NCBI RefSeq assembly: GCF_040783975.1 | Contig: NZ_CP160631.1 | Span: 868,001-932,000 of the forward strand | Reading direction: 5' to 3' | DNA: 64,000 nucleotides | From: Pantoea sp. Ep11b | Lineage (GTDB): Bacteria > Pseudomonadota > Gammaproteobacteria > Enterobacterales > Enterobacteriaceae | In this document: positions 10,635 to 19,955 of the stretch, piece after piece | Position numbering within the stretch: the stretch's first letter is position 1 | Layout of the letters: every line of letters starts with the position of its first letter | The notes under the pieces: model-generated | Seen by the model: only the letters and a program-made list of their open reading frames with translations | What the model was told of the DNA's origin: nothing | The model's database searches: none | Position numbers and translations under genes: made by a program

Positions 10635-10650
10635 GGGAAAACGTTTACAC
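10635..10650 (-). promoter_or_regulatory. Candidate GalR operator upstream of galR
   Basis: GGGAAAACGTTTACAC, 17 bp upstream of the galR ATG, matches the Gal operator consensus GTGTAANCGNTTNCAC at all but two defined positions. It could mediate autoregulation or control of the divergent bisC-type gene. Confidence 0.6.
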
Positions 10651-10808
10651 ATCGCATCAGTGTTACGGAAAAGGGCGGACACATCAACCCGACAGAATGC
10701 CAGCGTCGTCGCAAAAAGGGGCAAAAACGGCCGCGCCCGCGCATCTTCTGTTGAGGCGCTGCGCCATGTTATGCTCAATCTCTCACCTGGCAACCGTGAA
10801 AAATCATA

Positions 10809-13082
10809 ATGAAAACCAAAGTGCCACATCTGGCGCACTGGGGCGCGTTTACCGCCGTCACTGAAAACGATCGCCTGACGGGCTGTGAACCCTTCTTTGC
10901 CGATGCCGATCCATCACCGATGATCCATACCCTTCCTGAGCTGGTCTATTCCGACCGTCGTATCCGCCAGCCGATGGTGCGGCGCTCGTGGCTGAAGTCA
11001 CGCGAGAAGAGTGAACGCTCGCTGCGTGGCCGGGAAGATTTTGTCGCCGTCGACTGGGAAACTGCGCTGGATCTGGTGGCGGAGGAGAATCGCCGCGTGC
11101 GCGATCGCTACGGCGCGTCGGGCATCTTTAACGGCTCCTACGGCTGGTCATCAGCCGGTCGCGTCAACCACGCCCGCACACTCGTGCGCCGCTTCTACTT
11201 CCAGGGCGGCGGCGGCGTCGATCAGCAGGGTAACTACAGCTGGGGCGCCGCGCAGTTCTTCCTGCCCTATGTGATCGGCACCTATATGCCGCTGACCGGG
11301 CGCGTCACGGAATGGCCGCAGGTGGTGGAGCATGCCGAAATTTTTGTCGCCTTCGGCGGACTGGCGCTGAAAAACGCCCAGGTCGCGTCGGGTGGGGCCG
11401 GGCAGCACAGCCTGAAACCGGCGCTGATGCAGCTGGCCGCCAAAGGCACACCGGTGATCAACATCAGCCCGATGCGGGATGACTGCCCGGAATTTGTTAA
11501 CGCTGAATGGATCCCGATTCGCCCGAATACCGATGTGGCGCTGATGCTGGCGCTGGGGCATGAGATCACCCGGTGCGGCGCAGTGGACGAGGCGTTTCTC
11601 GCCAGCCACTGCACCGGCTGGCCGCAGCTGCGCGCCTATCTGCTGGGCGAGAGCGATGGGGTGGCCAAAACCGCAGGCTGGGCCAGCCGCATCACCGGCA
11701 TTCCGGCCGACCGCATTGTCCGGCTGGCGCAGCAGCTTACCGGCAGGCGCAGCTTTATCACCTGCTCCTATTCGGTTCAGCGCGCTCATCGCGGCGAACA
11801 GCCTTACTGGATGATGATCGCGCTGTCGTCGATGCTTGGTCAGCCGGGGCTGCCGGGCGCGGGATTTTCGTTCGGACACGGCTCGATGAACAGCGTCGGC
11901 AACCCGCGTCAGGAGGGACCTGCGCCGATGATGAGCACCGGCCCGAACCCCAGCGGGCTGTCGATTCCGGTCGCACGCATCAGCGATATGCTGCTTAATC
12001 CCGGTCAGCCTTACCGGTTCCAGGGGGAAACGCTGCACTATCCCGACATTCACCTGGTCCACTGGGCAGGCGGCAATCCGTTCCACCATCACCAGCAGCT
12101 GAACCGGCTGGTGGAGGGCTGGCAGCGGCCCGACACGGTGGTGGTGCAGGATATCGTCTGGACGCCTGCGGCGCAGATGGCTGACATTGTGCTGCCGGCC
12201 ACGACCACGCTGGAGCGTAACGACATCGGCGGCTCCTCCCGTGACCGCTTTGTGCTGGCTATGCATCAGGCGATTAAACCGCAGCATCAGGCGCGCAACG
12301 ACTTCGATATTTTTGCCGATCTGGCCGAGCGCCTGGGCTATCGCGACACCTTCACCGAAGGGCGCAACGAGATGCAGTGGATTGAACATCTCTATCAGCA
12401 GTGCGCCACGGCGCATCAGCGTAAAGGCATCGATTTCCCGGAATTTGACGCGTTCTGGCAGCGCGGCTTCGTGGAAATCCCGGAAGGCGGCAAGCCCTAT
12501 CAGTTTATGGATGCATTCCGGGCCGATCCGCAGGCGCATCCGATCAAGACCGCCAGCGGCAAAATCGAGCTTTTCAGCCAGACCATCGCGGACTATCAGC
12601 TGGACGACTTCGCCGGCCATCCGGAATGGCGTGAGCCGCAGGAGTGGCTGGGATCGCCGGTCAGCCGCGACTATCCGCTGCACATGATCTCGATTCAGCC
12701 CGCCGACCGGCTGCACAGCCAGCTGGATGCCACCGACACCGTGCAGGGCAATAAAACCGCCGGCCACGAGACGCTCTATATGCATCCAGAGGATGCGGCA
12801 GCGCGCGGGCTGGCAGAGGGCGATGAGATTGAGGTGAGTAACGCCCGTGGCGTGATGCTGGCAGGCGTGCGGATCACCGACGGCGTCACACAGGGCGTAG
12901 TGATTATCGCGACCGGGGCCTGGTTCGATCCGGGATTCGGCAAAGCCTGGCAACCCTGGGACCGGGCGGGTAACCCGAATGTGCTGACGCTCGACATTGG
13001 CACCTCGTCGCTGACGCAGGGACCCAACGCCATGAGCTGCCTGGTGGAAATCAAAAAACATCAGGATTGCACAATAGCGTAA
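10809..13082 (+). CDS. bisC: Molybdopterin guanine dinucleotide S-/N-oxide reductase, BisC type
   Basis: A 757-residue protein of the DMSO reductase family, closest in length and motifs to cytoplasmic biotin sulfoxide reductase BisC (about 775 aa). It has no Tat signal. The N-terminus has the WGAF block, and the Mo ligand is probably the serine in GSYGWSSAGRV (near residue 105). Conserved blocks include VDQQGNYSWGAAQFFLPYVIG, GGNPFHHHQQLNRL and TTTLERNDIGGSSRD. Members reduce biotin or methionine sulfoxides or TMAO. Which applies here cannot be told. It diverges from galR, a position I do not recall being occupied in E. coli. Confidence 0.85.
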   Translation: MKTKVPHLAHWGAFTAVTENDRLTGCEPFFADADPSPMIHTLPELVYSDRRIRQPMVRRSWLKSREKSERSLRGREDFVAVDWETALDLVAEENRRVRDRYGASGIFNGSYGWSSAGRVNHARTLVRRFYFQGGGGVDQQGNYSWGAAQFFLPYVIGTYMPLTGRVTEWPQVVEHAEIFVAFGGLALKNAQVASGGAGQHSLKPALMQLAAKGTPVINISPMRDDCPEFVNAEWIPIRPNTDVALMLALGHEITRCGAVDEAFLASHCTGWPQLRAYLLGESDGVAKTAGWASRITGIPADRIVRLAQQLTGRRSFITCSYSVQRAHRGEQPYWMMIALSSMLGQPGLPGAGFSFGHGSMNSVGNPRQEGPAPMMSTGPNPSGLSIPVARISDMLLNPGQPYRFQGETLHYPDIHLVHWAGGNPFHHHQQLNRLVEGWQRPDTVVVQDIVWTPAAQMADIVLPATTTLERNDIGGSSRDRFVLAMHQAIKPQHQARNDFDIFADLAERLGYRDTFTEGRNEMQWIEHLYQQCATAHQRKGIDFPEFDAFWQRGFVEIPEGGKPYQFMDAFRADPQAHPIKTASGKIELFSQTIADYQLDDFAGHPEWREPQEWLGSPVSRDYPLHMISIQPADRLHSQLDATDTVQGNKTAGHETLYMHPEDAAARGLAEGDEIEVSNARGVMLAGVRITDGVTQGVVIIATGAWFDPGFGKAWQPWDRAGNPNVLTLDIGTSSLTQGPNAMSCLVEIKKHQDCTIA

Positions 13083-13095
13083 GGATCTCATGGCT

Positions 13096-13161
13096 GGTTA
13101 CATTTTGCGGGTAACTGTTGCGTTTGAGTGATGGCAGCCGATCAATCGCCCTTGCTACATT
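13096..13161 (+). promoter_or_regulatory. Promoter of the galR-proximal Omr sRNA with OmpR-like site
   Basis: An extended -10 (TGC-TACATT, hexamer 13156-13161) lies 6 nt before the predicted sRNA start at 13168. Upstream, GGTTACATTTTGCGGG and GTAACTGTTGCGTTT (13096-13125) resemble OmpR-binding sites, fitting the known OmpR activation of omrA/omrB in E. coli. GTTGCGTTT begins at -51, exactly as at the second copy. Confidence 0.6.
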
Positions 13162-13167
13162 CAGGGT

Positions 13168-13243
13168 CCCAGAGGTATTGATGGGTGAACATCAATAGAT
13201 TTTCTTGATTACACCAACCTGCGCAGATGCGCAGGTTTTTTTT
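13168..13243 (+). ncRNA. omrA/omrB: OmrA/OmrB-family small RNA, galR-proximal copy
   Basis: The 5' end CCCAGAGGTATTGATGGGTG is the conserved seed of OmrA/OmrB, which pair with mRNAs of outer-membrane proteins such as ompT, cirA, fecA and ompR under Hfq. GGTG and CACC, with inner ATCAA/TTGAT, enclose a central stem. The 3' end is a CCTGCGCA/TGCGCAGG hairpin followed by eight T residues. It is about 76 nt. The terminator resembles E. coli OmrB as I remember it, but I leave the A/B assignment open. Confidence 0.92.
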
Positions 13244-13360
13244 GCCCGTCATCTGGCTGCCGATAACGAACTGATACACAGTTTTCCTGTTATACGGCCA
13301 GCGCTTTCTTTATAACTGCTGGCACCAGCCCCTTTCTCTTTTTTTGCGCAGCGGAATGCC

Positions 13361-15100
13361 ATGCCCCGGATTAAAAAACTACTGGGAAAAGACCAGATAA
13401 AAGCTCCGTTTAACCCTTTTCGTTTTCGGCTGATCTGCCTGGGTGTAATGACCTGCCTGGTGGTACTGCTGGCGCGCGTCGCGGACCTGCAGTTCCTGAA
13501 TCAGCCGATGCTGGAGCACGAAGCGGATCAGCGTTCACTGCGAACCGTGACGCTGCCCACCAGCCGCGGTACGCTGCTGGATCGCAACGGTGAAGCGCTG
13601 GCACTCAGCGTGCCATCGCGCGATATCATCGCCGATCCGCAGCGCGTGCTGGAGAGCAAACCCGATTTTACCAGTGCCAAATGGGCCTATCTGGCTGCCG
13701 CACTGAACACCCGTCCTGAAGAGCTGGCGGCGCAGATCACCGCCAACCCGAAACGTCGCTTCCTCTATCTGGGGCGCAAAGTCGAACTGGGCATCGCCAA
13801 AGATATTAAAGAGCTGAAGCTGAAAGGCATCAGCGAAGTCTATGACGACAGCCGCTTCTATCCGATGAGCGAAGCCTCTGCGCCGCTGATTGGCATCGTT
13901 GGCGCGGACAATGTGGGCCTGAACGGACTGGAAAAAGGGTTCGATAAGGTACTGCAGGGGGAGCCGGGCAAAGAGGTCTATCGTCAGGATGCGGCAGGCA
14001 ACATCATCGCGATGATTAACTATCAGCCGCCAACGCAGCCGCCCACTGTTCAGCTCAGCATCGACAAATATGATCAGTACACGCTCTACAGCAAACTGCG
14101 CGACGGCGTGCTGCTCAACAAGGCGGACTCCGGTGCCGCGGTGCTGGTGAAAATCGACACCGGTGAGATTCTGGCGATGGCCTCCTATCCGTCGTTCAAC
14201 CCCAACAACTATGAAGGGGCCACCCCGGCGCAGATGCGTAACTCCGCCATCAACGACAGCTATGAACCGGGTTCGACCGTTAAGCCGCTGGTGGTGATGG
14301 AGGCGCTGGAGCGTCACCTGGTGCGGCCGGATTCAGTGATCGACACCACGCCCTACAGCGTCAACGGCCATCTGATCCGTGACGTCGGCCACTGGCCGCG
14401 TCTGACCATGACCGGGATCCTGCAGAAGTCGAGTGACATCGGCGTTTCGCACATGGCGCTGGCGATGCCTGCTGAAGCGCTGGTGAATACTTACCACGCC
14501 TTTGGGCTGGGCAAGCCGACCGGCCTGGGACTGACCGGTGAAAGCGTCGGTTACTTTCCGCTGCATCGCGCCCGCTGGGCGGATATCGAACGGGCCACCT
14601 TCTCGTTTGGCTATGGTCTGCGCGTAACGCCGCTGCAGATCGCCCGTGAATACGCCACGCTCGGTTCGTATGGCATCTACCGTCCGCTGTCGATCACCCG
14701 CGTAACGCCACCGGTGCTGGGCAAGCAGGTTGCTAACCCGGAGACGGTGAAAGAGGTGGTGCACATGCTGGAGAGCGACGTGCTGCCGGGCGGAACCGGG
14801 CTGAAAGCCGCTGTACCGGGCTACCGTCTGGCGACCAAAACCGGTACGGCCGAAAAGATGGGCGCCAGCGGCAAATATGATGGCGGCTACGTCAACTACA
14901 CGGCGGGCCTTGCGCCAGCCAGCCACCCGGAAGTGGCGCTGGTGGTCATGATTAACCATCCGACCGCGGGCGACCACTTCGGTGGCTCGGTTGCAGCCCC
15001 GGTGTTCGGGAATATCATGGGGCCAGTGCTGAAGCATATGAATATTGCACCGGATGCCATCTACACCAAACCGGCGGCCAGTCCTTCGGATAAATCTTAG
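13361..15100 (+). CDS. FtsI (PBP3)-like penicillin-binding protein, second copy type
   Basis: A 579-residue class B penicillin-binding protein resembling the septal transpeptidase FtsI (588 aa in E. coli). It has one N-terminal membrane helix (about 22-44), a pedestal domain starting LPTSRGTLLDRNGEALALSVP, and a transpeptidase domain. Active-site motifs are S305-TVK, K493-TG and, unusually, S357-S358-D359 where FtsI has SSN. The normal ftsI lies in the mra/dcw cluster, so this is probably a paralogue like Salmonella PBP3SAL, which supports division at acidic pH. It sits alone between the two Omr sRNA genes, on the same strand. Confidence 0.88.
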   Translation: MPRIKKLLGKDQIKAPFNPFRFRLICLGVMTCLVVLLARVADLQFLNQPMLEHEADQRSLRTVTLPTSRGTLLDRNGEALALSVPSRDIIADPQRVLESKPDFTSAKWAYLAAALNTRPEELAAQITANPKRRFLYLGRKVELGIAKDIKELKLKGISEVYDDSRFYPMSEASAPLIGIVGADNVGLNGLEKGFDKVLQGEPGKEVYRQDAAGNIIAMINYQPPTQPPTVQLSIDKYDQYTLYSKLRDGVLLNKADSGAAVLVKIDTGEILAMASYPSFNPNNYEGATPAQMRNSAINDSYEPGSTVKPLVVMEALERHLVRPDSVIDTTPYSVNGHLIRDVGHWPRLTMTGILQKSSDIGVSHMALAMPAEALVNTYHAFGLGKPTGLGLTGESVGYFPLHRARWADIERATFSFGYGLRVTPLQIAREYATLGSYGIYRPLSITRVTPPVLGKQVANPETVKEVVHMLESDVLPGGTGLKAAVPGYRLATKTGTAEKMGASGKYDGGYVNYTAGLAPASHPEVALVVMINHPTAGDHFGGSVAAPVFGNIMGPVLKHMNIAPDAIYTKPAASPSDKS

Positions 15101-15163
15101 TTAAATCAGAGTGTAAGCGGGGTGTGAAAGATATACACACCTCGTTGCACTTCCCCGAATTCG

Positions 15164-15208
15164 GTTGCGTTTTCCCGCTGTCTCTGCGCGGTCGATCAGT
15201 GCGAAGAT
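15164..15208 (+). promoter_or_regulatory. Promoter region of the aas-proximal Omr sRNA
   Basis: GTTGCGTTT starts at 15164, exactly 51 bp before the predicted +1 (15215), the same position as in the other Omr copy. An extended -10 of the form TGC-GAAGAT (hexamer 15203-15208) lies 6 nt before the start. The -35 is poor, consistent with an activator-dependent (OmpR) promoter. Confidence 0.5.
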
Positions 15209-15214
15209 AGCGGT

Positions 15215-15307
15215 CCCAGAGGTATTGATGGGTGTGAAAACAACACTGCTTCGGCAGTGAGATCCCTGTTATTACACCAACCCACGCAGAAGCGTGGGTT
15301 CTTTTTT
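15215..15307 (+). ncRNA. omrA/omrB: OmrA/OmrB-family small RNA, aas-proximal copy
   Basis: It shares the first 20 nt (CCCAGAGGTATTGATGGGTG) with the copy at 13168. The centre differs and forms a CACTGC-TTCG-GCAGTG tetraloop hairpin (15244-15259). It then has ATTACACCAACC and a terminator hairpin CCCACGC/GCGTGGG followed by a T run. It is about 93 nt. The identical seed with divergent middle parts is the OmrA/OmrB pattern. It lies upstream of the efflux operon on the same strand. Confidence 0.92.
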
Positions 15308-15394
15308 ATCTCTCTGCCTGCCCCGCCTTCTACGCTGCTTCAGCTGCCGTTAAATCATCATCGTTCTTAACAAAACCCTGACTATTTGCCGATA

Positions 15395-15413
15395 GAAAGG
15401 CGCGTCGCCTTTC
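15395..15413 (+). other. Short perfect hairpin in the efflux operon leader
   Basis: GAAAGGCG-CGT-CGCCTTTC is an 8-bp stem with a 3-nt loop, 113 bp before the adaptor gene start. It has no following T tract. It could be an mRNA structure or a protein site. The 218 bp between the sRNA terminator and the adaptor gene otherwise shows nothing recognisable. Confidence 0.35.
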
Positions 15414-15525
15414 ACTGATAATGGCCGCCGTGAAGCCTGGCGCTTTTGCGCACCACAGCCGGTTTTCACTGCCGCATTCCGCACGTTCCGGGATTTCTTT
15501 TTCTGCTTATCTGAAGAGTTCGACG

Positions 15526-16734
15526 ATGACTCACCTTTCTCGCCCCGCGCGTTCCACCGGGCTTAAATGGCTGCTTCTGTTGCTGGTGATCGCGATTGTC
15601 GCTGGCGTTATCTGGCGTCTGCTGTCGGCAGGGCACGGGCCGGATGAGAGAATGCCGTCGGGCAGACCGGGTGCGGCTGGCATGATGGGCGGCGGTGCCA
15701 CGCTGGTTCACAGCGGTGTCGCCAGCACGGCGGATGTGCCGGTGTGGCTGAATGCGCTCGGCACGGTGATCCCCAACGCCAGCGTGACGGTGACCAGCCG
15801 CGTTGACGGTCAGCTGGAACAGGTGTTCTTTACCGAAGGGCAGAAGGTCAGCGCCGGGCAGCTGCTGGCACAGATCGATCCGCGCAGCTATCAGGCGACG
15901 CTGAACCAGTATCAGGCTGAACTCAGCGAAAACCAGGCGCTGCTGAAAAGTGCCGAGCTGACGCTGGCGCGCTACCGCAAACTGGCGGCACAGGATGCGC
16001 TCGCGCGGCAGGATCTGGATAGCCAGATTGCCACCGTCGGGCAATATCGTGGCGCTGTTGCCGCCGATCAGGCGCAGATCGCCAGTGCGAAGCTGAGCAT
16101 AGAGTATGCCCGCATCACCGCTCCGGTCAGCGGGCGCGTCGGTCTGCGTCAGGTCGATCCCGGCAACATGGTGCAGAGCGCCAGCAGCACCGGCCTGGTG
16201 ACCATCACCCAGATGCAGCCCGCCGCCGTGACGTTCAGCGTGCCGCAGAGTGACATTCCGGCGCTGGTCAACGCACTGCATCAGGGGCAGAGCCTGCCCG
16301 CCACGCTGTTCGATCAGGACAACCAGCATCAGCTCGCCCAGGGAGAAGTGAAGTTCATCAGTAACCAGATCGATACCGCTACCGGCACCGTGGCGCTAAA
16401 AGCGGTGTTCGCCAACCGGGATGAGTCACTGTTTGCTAACCAGTTTGTGAATATCAGGCTGCAGACCCGGATACTGAAAGGCGCAACGGTGATCCCGGCG
16501 CAGGCGCTGCAGCTCAGCAGCGACGGTAGCTTTGTCTTTGTGATCAATCAGGACAACCGCGTGACGCGCAAAGTGGTCACCACCGGCCCGGCGTTCGGAG
16601 ACGATCAGCAGGCGATCCTCAGCGGCGTTTCACCGGGGGATCGGCTGGTGACCGAAGGGATCGATCGTCTGACCAGCGGCAGTAAGGTGTCACTGGCCGA
16701 TGAGGCTCCCGCTGCCGGTACTGAGCCGAAATGA
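15526..16734 (+). CDS. mdtA: RND efflux periplasmic adaptor, MdtA/MuxA type
   Basis: A membrane-fusion protein of 402 aa that links the inner-membrane RND pumps to an outer-membrane channel. It has an N-terminal membrane anchor ([18 protein letters not shown]). The lipoyl/barrel halves are around [35 protein letters not shown] and [18 protein letters not shown], flanking a coiled-coil hairpin (about 115-180). The start is set at ATG 15526, with GAAGAG upstream. An upstream in-frame extension was rejected because it would precede the membrane anchor without similarity. The stop overlaps the next gene as ATGA. E. coli MdtA is about 415 aa. Confidence 0.92.
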   Translation: MTHLSRPARSTGLKWLLLLLVIAIVAGVIWRLLSAGHGPDERMPSGRPGAAGMMGGGATLVHSGVASTADVPVWLNALGTVIPNASVTVTSRVDGQLEQVFFTEGQKVSAGQLLAQIDPRSYQATLNQYQAELSENQALLKSAELTLARYRKLAAQDALARQDLDSQIATVGQYRGAVAADQAQIASAKLSIEYARITAPVSGRVGLRQVDPGNMVQSASSTGLVTITQMQPAAVTFSVPQSDIPALVNALHQGQSLPATLFDQDNQHQLAQGEVKFISNQIDTATGTVALKAVFANRDESLFANQFVNIRLQTRILKGATVIPAQALQLSSDGSFVFVINQDNRVTRKVVTTGPAFGDDQQAILSGVSPGDRLVTEGIDRLTSGSKVSLADEAPAAGTEPK

Positions 16735-19700
16735 ATCCGTCACGCCTGTTTATTCTGCGTCCGGTCGCGACCATTCTGCTGATGGTCGGCGTGCTGATCG
16801 CGGGCATCTTTGCCTGTAAATTCCTCTCGACCTCGGCGCTGCCGCAGGTGGACTATCCCACGATTCAGGTCACCACACTCTATCCGGGTGCCAGCCCGGA
16901 TGTGATGGCGTCGTCGGTCACATCACCGCTGGAGCGCCAGTTAGGGCAGATGGCGGGGCTGAGCCAGATGAGCTCGACCAGCGCCAGCGGCGCGTCGATC
17001 ATTACCCTGAAATTCAGCCTGGAGCTGTCGCTGGATGTCGCCGAGCAGGAGGTGCAGGCGGCGATCAATGCGGCAAATAACCTGCTGCCTGACGATCTGC
17101 CCAATCCGCCGACCTACAAAAAGGTCAATCCGGCGGACAGCGCGGTCGTGACGCTGGCAGCCAGCTCCGGCACGCTGCCGCTGACCGAGGTGCAGGACCT
17201 GGTGAATACCCGGGTGGCGCTGAAGCTGTCGCAGATTTCCGGTGTCGGGATGGTGACACTGGCGGGCGGCCATCAGCCTGCGATTCGGGTGCAGATGAAC
17301 CCGCAGGCGCTGGCGGCGCATCATCTGACGCTGGAGGCGGTGAATACGCTGATCGGCAACAGCAACGTCAATGGCTCCAAAGGCGGCTTTGACGGCAAAT
17401 ATCATTCGGTCACTATCGACGCCAACGATCAGCTGCGTACCGCCGACGCGTACGGCAACCTGATCCTGACTTACGAAAATGGTGCGGCGCTGCGCCTGAA
17501 AGATATCGCCCATATCGAACAGGGGCCGGAGAACAGCTTCCAGTCGGCATGGGCTGATAACCAGCCTGCGATTGTGATCGGTGTACAGCGTCAACCCGGC
17601 GCGAACGTGATTCAGGTGGTAGACAACATCAGGGCGCAGCTTCCTGCACTGCAGGCAGCGCTGCCGGATGGGGTTAAGATGACCATTCTCTCCGACCGCA
17701 CCCAGACCATTCGCGCCTCAATCAGCGACGTGCAGTTTGAGCTGATGCTGTCGATTGCGCTGGTAGTGATGGTGACCTTCCTGTTCCTGCGGAACGTTGC
17801 CGCCACGCTGATCCCCAGCGTTGCGGTGCCGCTGTCGCTGGTCGGCACCTTTGGCGTGATGTATCTGGCGGGCTTCAGCCTGAATAATCTGTCGCTGATG
17901 GCGCTGACTATCGCCATCGGTTTTGTCATTGATGACGCCATTGTGGTGGTGGAGAACATCTCCCGGCGTCTGGAGCTGGGCGAGTCACCGATGGAGGCGG
18001 CGCTGAAAGGCTCACAGCAGATTGGCTTCACCATTATCTCGCTGACCTTTTCACTGATTGCCGTGCTGATCCCGCTGCTGTTTATGGGCGATGTGGTGGG
18101 GCGACTGTTCAGAGAGTTCGCGATTACGCTGGCGGTGGCGATTCTGGTATCGATGGGGGTCTCGCTGACGCTGACCCCGATGCTGTGCGCGTATCTGCTG
18201 CGCCACATTCCGCCTGAGCAGCAGTCCGGATTTTCCCGTAAGGGCGGCGCGTTGTTTGACCGCCTGGTGCGCGGTTATGACCGTCTGCTGACCGTGGTGC
18301 TGAATCATCAGAAACTGACGCTGCTAGTGGCGCTGGCGACCTTCGGGCTGACGGCACTGCTCTATCTGATAGTGCCGAAAGGCTTCTTTCCGACTCAGGA
18401 TACCGGGCTGATTCAGGGTGTCACCGTTGCCTCACAGGATGTCTCGTTTAACGCGATGGCGACGCGACAGCAGGCGGTCTCGGCACTGATCCTGAAGAAT
18501 CCGGCGGTGGAGAGTGTTTCATCGACCATCGGGATCGACGGCACCAACACCAGCCTTAACAGCGGACGGTTACAGATCAACCTGAAGCCGTTTGGTGACC
18601 GCGACCTCAGCGCCAGTGACGTCATCAGCCAGCTGAACCAGGCGAGCGCTGATGTGCCGGGTATCCGGCTCTATCTGCAGCCCGCGCAGGATCTCACGGT
18701 CAACGATCAGGTCTCGCCGAGTCGGTATCAGTTCACCCTCGACGACGCTGACAGTGAAAATCTGGTCCGCGAGTCGCCTAAACTGATGGCGGCACTGCAG
18801 CAGCGGCCCGAGTTTAATGGCGTGGTGAGTAACCTGCAGGATCAGGGGCGCATCGCTTACGTGGCGCTGAACCGGGACAAAGCGGCGCGTTTCGGCATCA
18901 CGGCGTCGGACGTGGACACCGCGCTCTATAACGCATTTGGTCAGCGCCTGGTTTCGACCATTTTTACCCAGTCGAATCAGTATCGGGTTGTGCTGGAAGT
19001 GGCACCGGCCTGGCAGCAGGGGCCGGCGTCATTTGATAATGTCTGGCTGCAGCCCTCCACCAGCAGTAGCAGCATGACGTCATCCAGCAGCACCGCTTCG
19101 TCATCAACATCTTCATCTTCATCAACGTCGACGTCGACGTCGACGTCCGCTTCGGCTTCTGACACGACATCCGCCCGTAGCGGCATGGTGAAGCTCACCG
19201 CCATCGCCACGATTCATCAGCGCACGGGCTCGCTGATGCACATGCGCCTGAATCAGTTTCCAGCGGTGATGATCTCCTTCAACCTCAATCCGGGCTATTC
19301 GCTGGAGGATGCGCAGCGGGCAATCGCCGACGTGCGGCAGCAGCTTCAGCTCCCGGAGAGCACCACGCTGCGCTATCAGGGTGAAACCTCGGCATTTCAG
19401 AACGCGACCGGCAACACGCTGTGGCTGATTCTGGCCGCGCTGATCACCATGTATGTGGTGCTCGGCATCCTCTACGAAAGTTTTATTCACCCGGTCACGA
19501 TTCTCTCAACGCTGCCCTCAGCCGCAGTAGGGGCGCTGCTGACGCTGTTGCTGGCGGGCAGCGAGTTCAGCCTGATTGCGCTGATTGGCGTCATCCTGCT
19601 GATAGGTATCGTGAAAAAGAACGCCATCATGATGATTGACTTCGCGCTGGAGGCGGAGCAAAAGCAGCACCTCAGCGCGCGTGAGGCCATTCACCAGGCC

Positions 19701-19955
19701 TGTCTGCTGCGTTTCCGTCCCATCCTGATGACGACGATGGCGGCGATGCTCGGCGCGCTACCGCTGATGCTCGCCTCCGGCTCGGGTGCCGAACTGCGGC
19801 AGCCGCTGGGGCTGGTGATCGTCGGCGGGCTGATTGTCAGTCAGGTGCTGACACTCTTCTCCACGCCGGTGATCTACCTCTGGTTTGACGGACTGGCGCA
19901 GCGCGGAAATGCCTGGGTGAAACGCCGTCAGCAGCAGGCACGGAGCGGGCAATGA
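16731..19955 (+). CDS. mdtB: RND multidrug efflux transporter, MdtB/MuxB type, with Ser-rich insertion
   Basis: A 1074-aa RND pump subunit. E. coli MdtB is about 1040 aa. It has twelve membrane helices and two large periplasmic loops. The proton-relay pair is in TM4 ([18 protein letters not shown]407/D408). The extra length is explained by a serine/threonine-rich tract at residues 776-817, encoded by hexanucleotide-like repeats at 19056-19181 and replacing a short loop before the VKLTAIATI strand. From the position this is in or next to the second docking subdomain facing the adaptor/channel. It overlaps both neighbours by 4 bp (ATGA), so all three are translationally coupled. Confidence 0.93.
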   Translation: MNPSRLFILRPVATILLMVGVLIAGIFACKFLSTSALPQVDYPTIQVTTLYPGASPDVMASSVTSPLERQLGQMAGLSQMSSTSASGASIITLKFSLELSLDVAEQEVQAAINAANNLLPDDLPNPPTYKKVNPADSAVVTLAASSGTLPLTEVQDLVNTRVALKLSQISGVGMVTLAGGHQPAIRVQMNPQALAAHHLTLEAVNTLIGNSNVNGSKGGFDGKYHSVTIDANDQLRTADAYGNLILTYENGAALRLKDIAHIEQGPENSFQSAWADNQPAIVIGVQRQPGANVIQVVDNIRAQLPALQAALPDGVKMTILSDRTQTIRASISDVQFELMLSIALVVMVTFLFLRNVAATLIPSVAVPLSLVGTFGVMYLAGFSLNNLSLMALTIAIGFVIDDAIVVVENISRRLELGESPMEAALKGSQQIGFTIISLTFSLIAVLIPLLFMGDVVGRLFREFAITLAVAILVSMGVSLTLTPMLCAYLLRHIPPEQQSGFSRKGGALFDRLVRGYDRLLTVVLNHQKLTLLVALATFGLTALLYLIVPKGFFPTQDTGLIQGVTVASQDVSFNAMATRQQAVSALILKNPAVESVSSTIGIDGTNTSLNSGRLQINLKPFGDRDLSASDVISQLNQASADVPGIRLYLQPAQDLTVNDQVSPSRYQFTLDDADSENLVRESPKLMAALQQRPEFNGVVSNLQDQGRIAYVALNRDKAARFGITASDVDTALYNAFGQRLVSTIFTQSNQYRVVLEVAPAWQQGPASFDNVWLQPSTSSSSMTSSSSTASSSTSSSSSTSTSTSTSASASDTTSARSGMVKLTAIATIHQRTGSLMHMRLNQFPAVMISFNLNPGYSLEDAQRAIADVRQQLQLPESTTLRYQGETSAFQNATGNTLWLILAALITMYVVLGILYESFIHPVTILSTLPSAAVGALLTLLLAGSEFSLIALIGVILLIGIVKKNAIMMIDFALEAEQKQHLSAREAIHQACLLRFRPILMTTMAAMLGALPLMLASGSGAELRQPLGLVIVGGLIVSQVLTLFSTPVIYLWFDGLAQRGNAWVKRRQQQARSGQ
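19056..19181 (+). repeat. Microsatellite-like tract encoding Ser/Thr run inside mdtB
   Basis: Codons TCA/TCT/TCG/ACG/AGC alternate here. The clearest part is TCAACG followed by three TCGACG units at 19122-19145, preceded by TCATCT-like hexamers. Units of 6 bp keep the frame, so slippage would change the length of the protein loop without breaking it. Confidence 0.85.

Noticed and set aside
11151..13091. Long open frame on the minus strand opposite the bisC-type gene (646 codons)
   Set aside because: It is fully antisense to a gene with clear family motifs, and its residue composition (Arg, His, Gln-rich) is that of a GC-rich shadow frame. No domain is recognisable.
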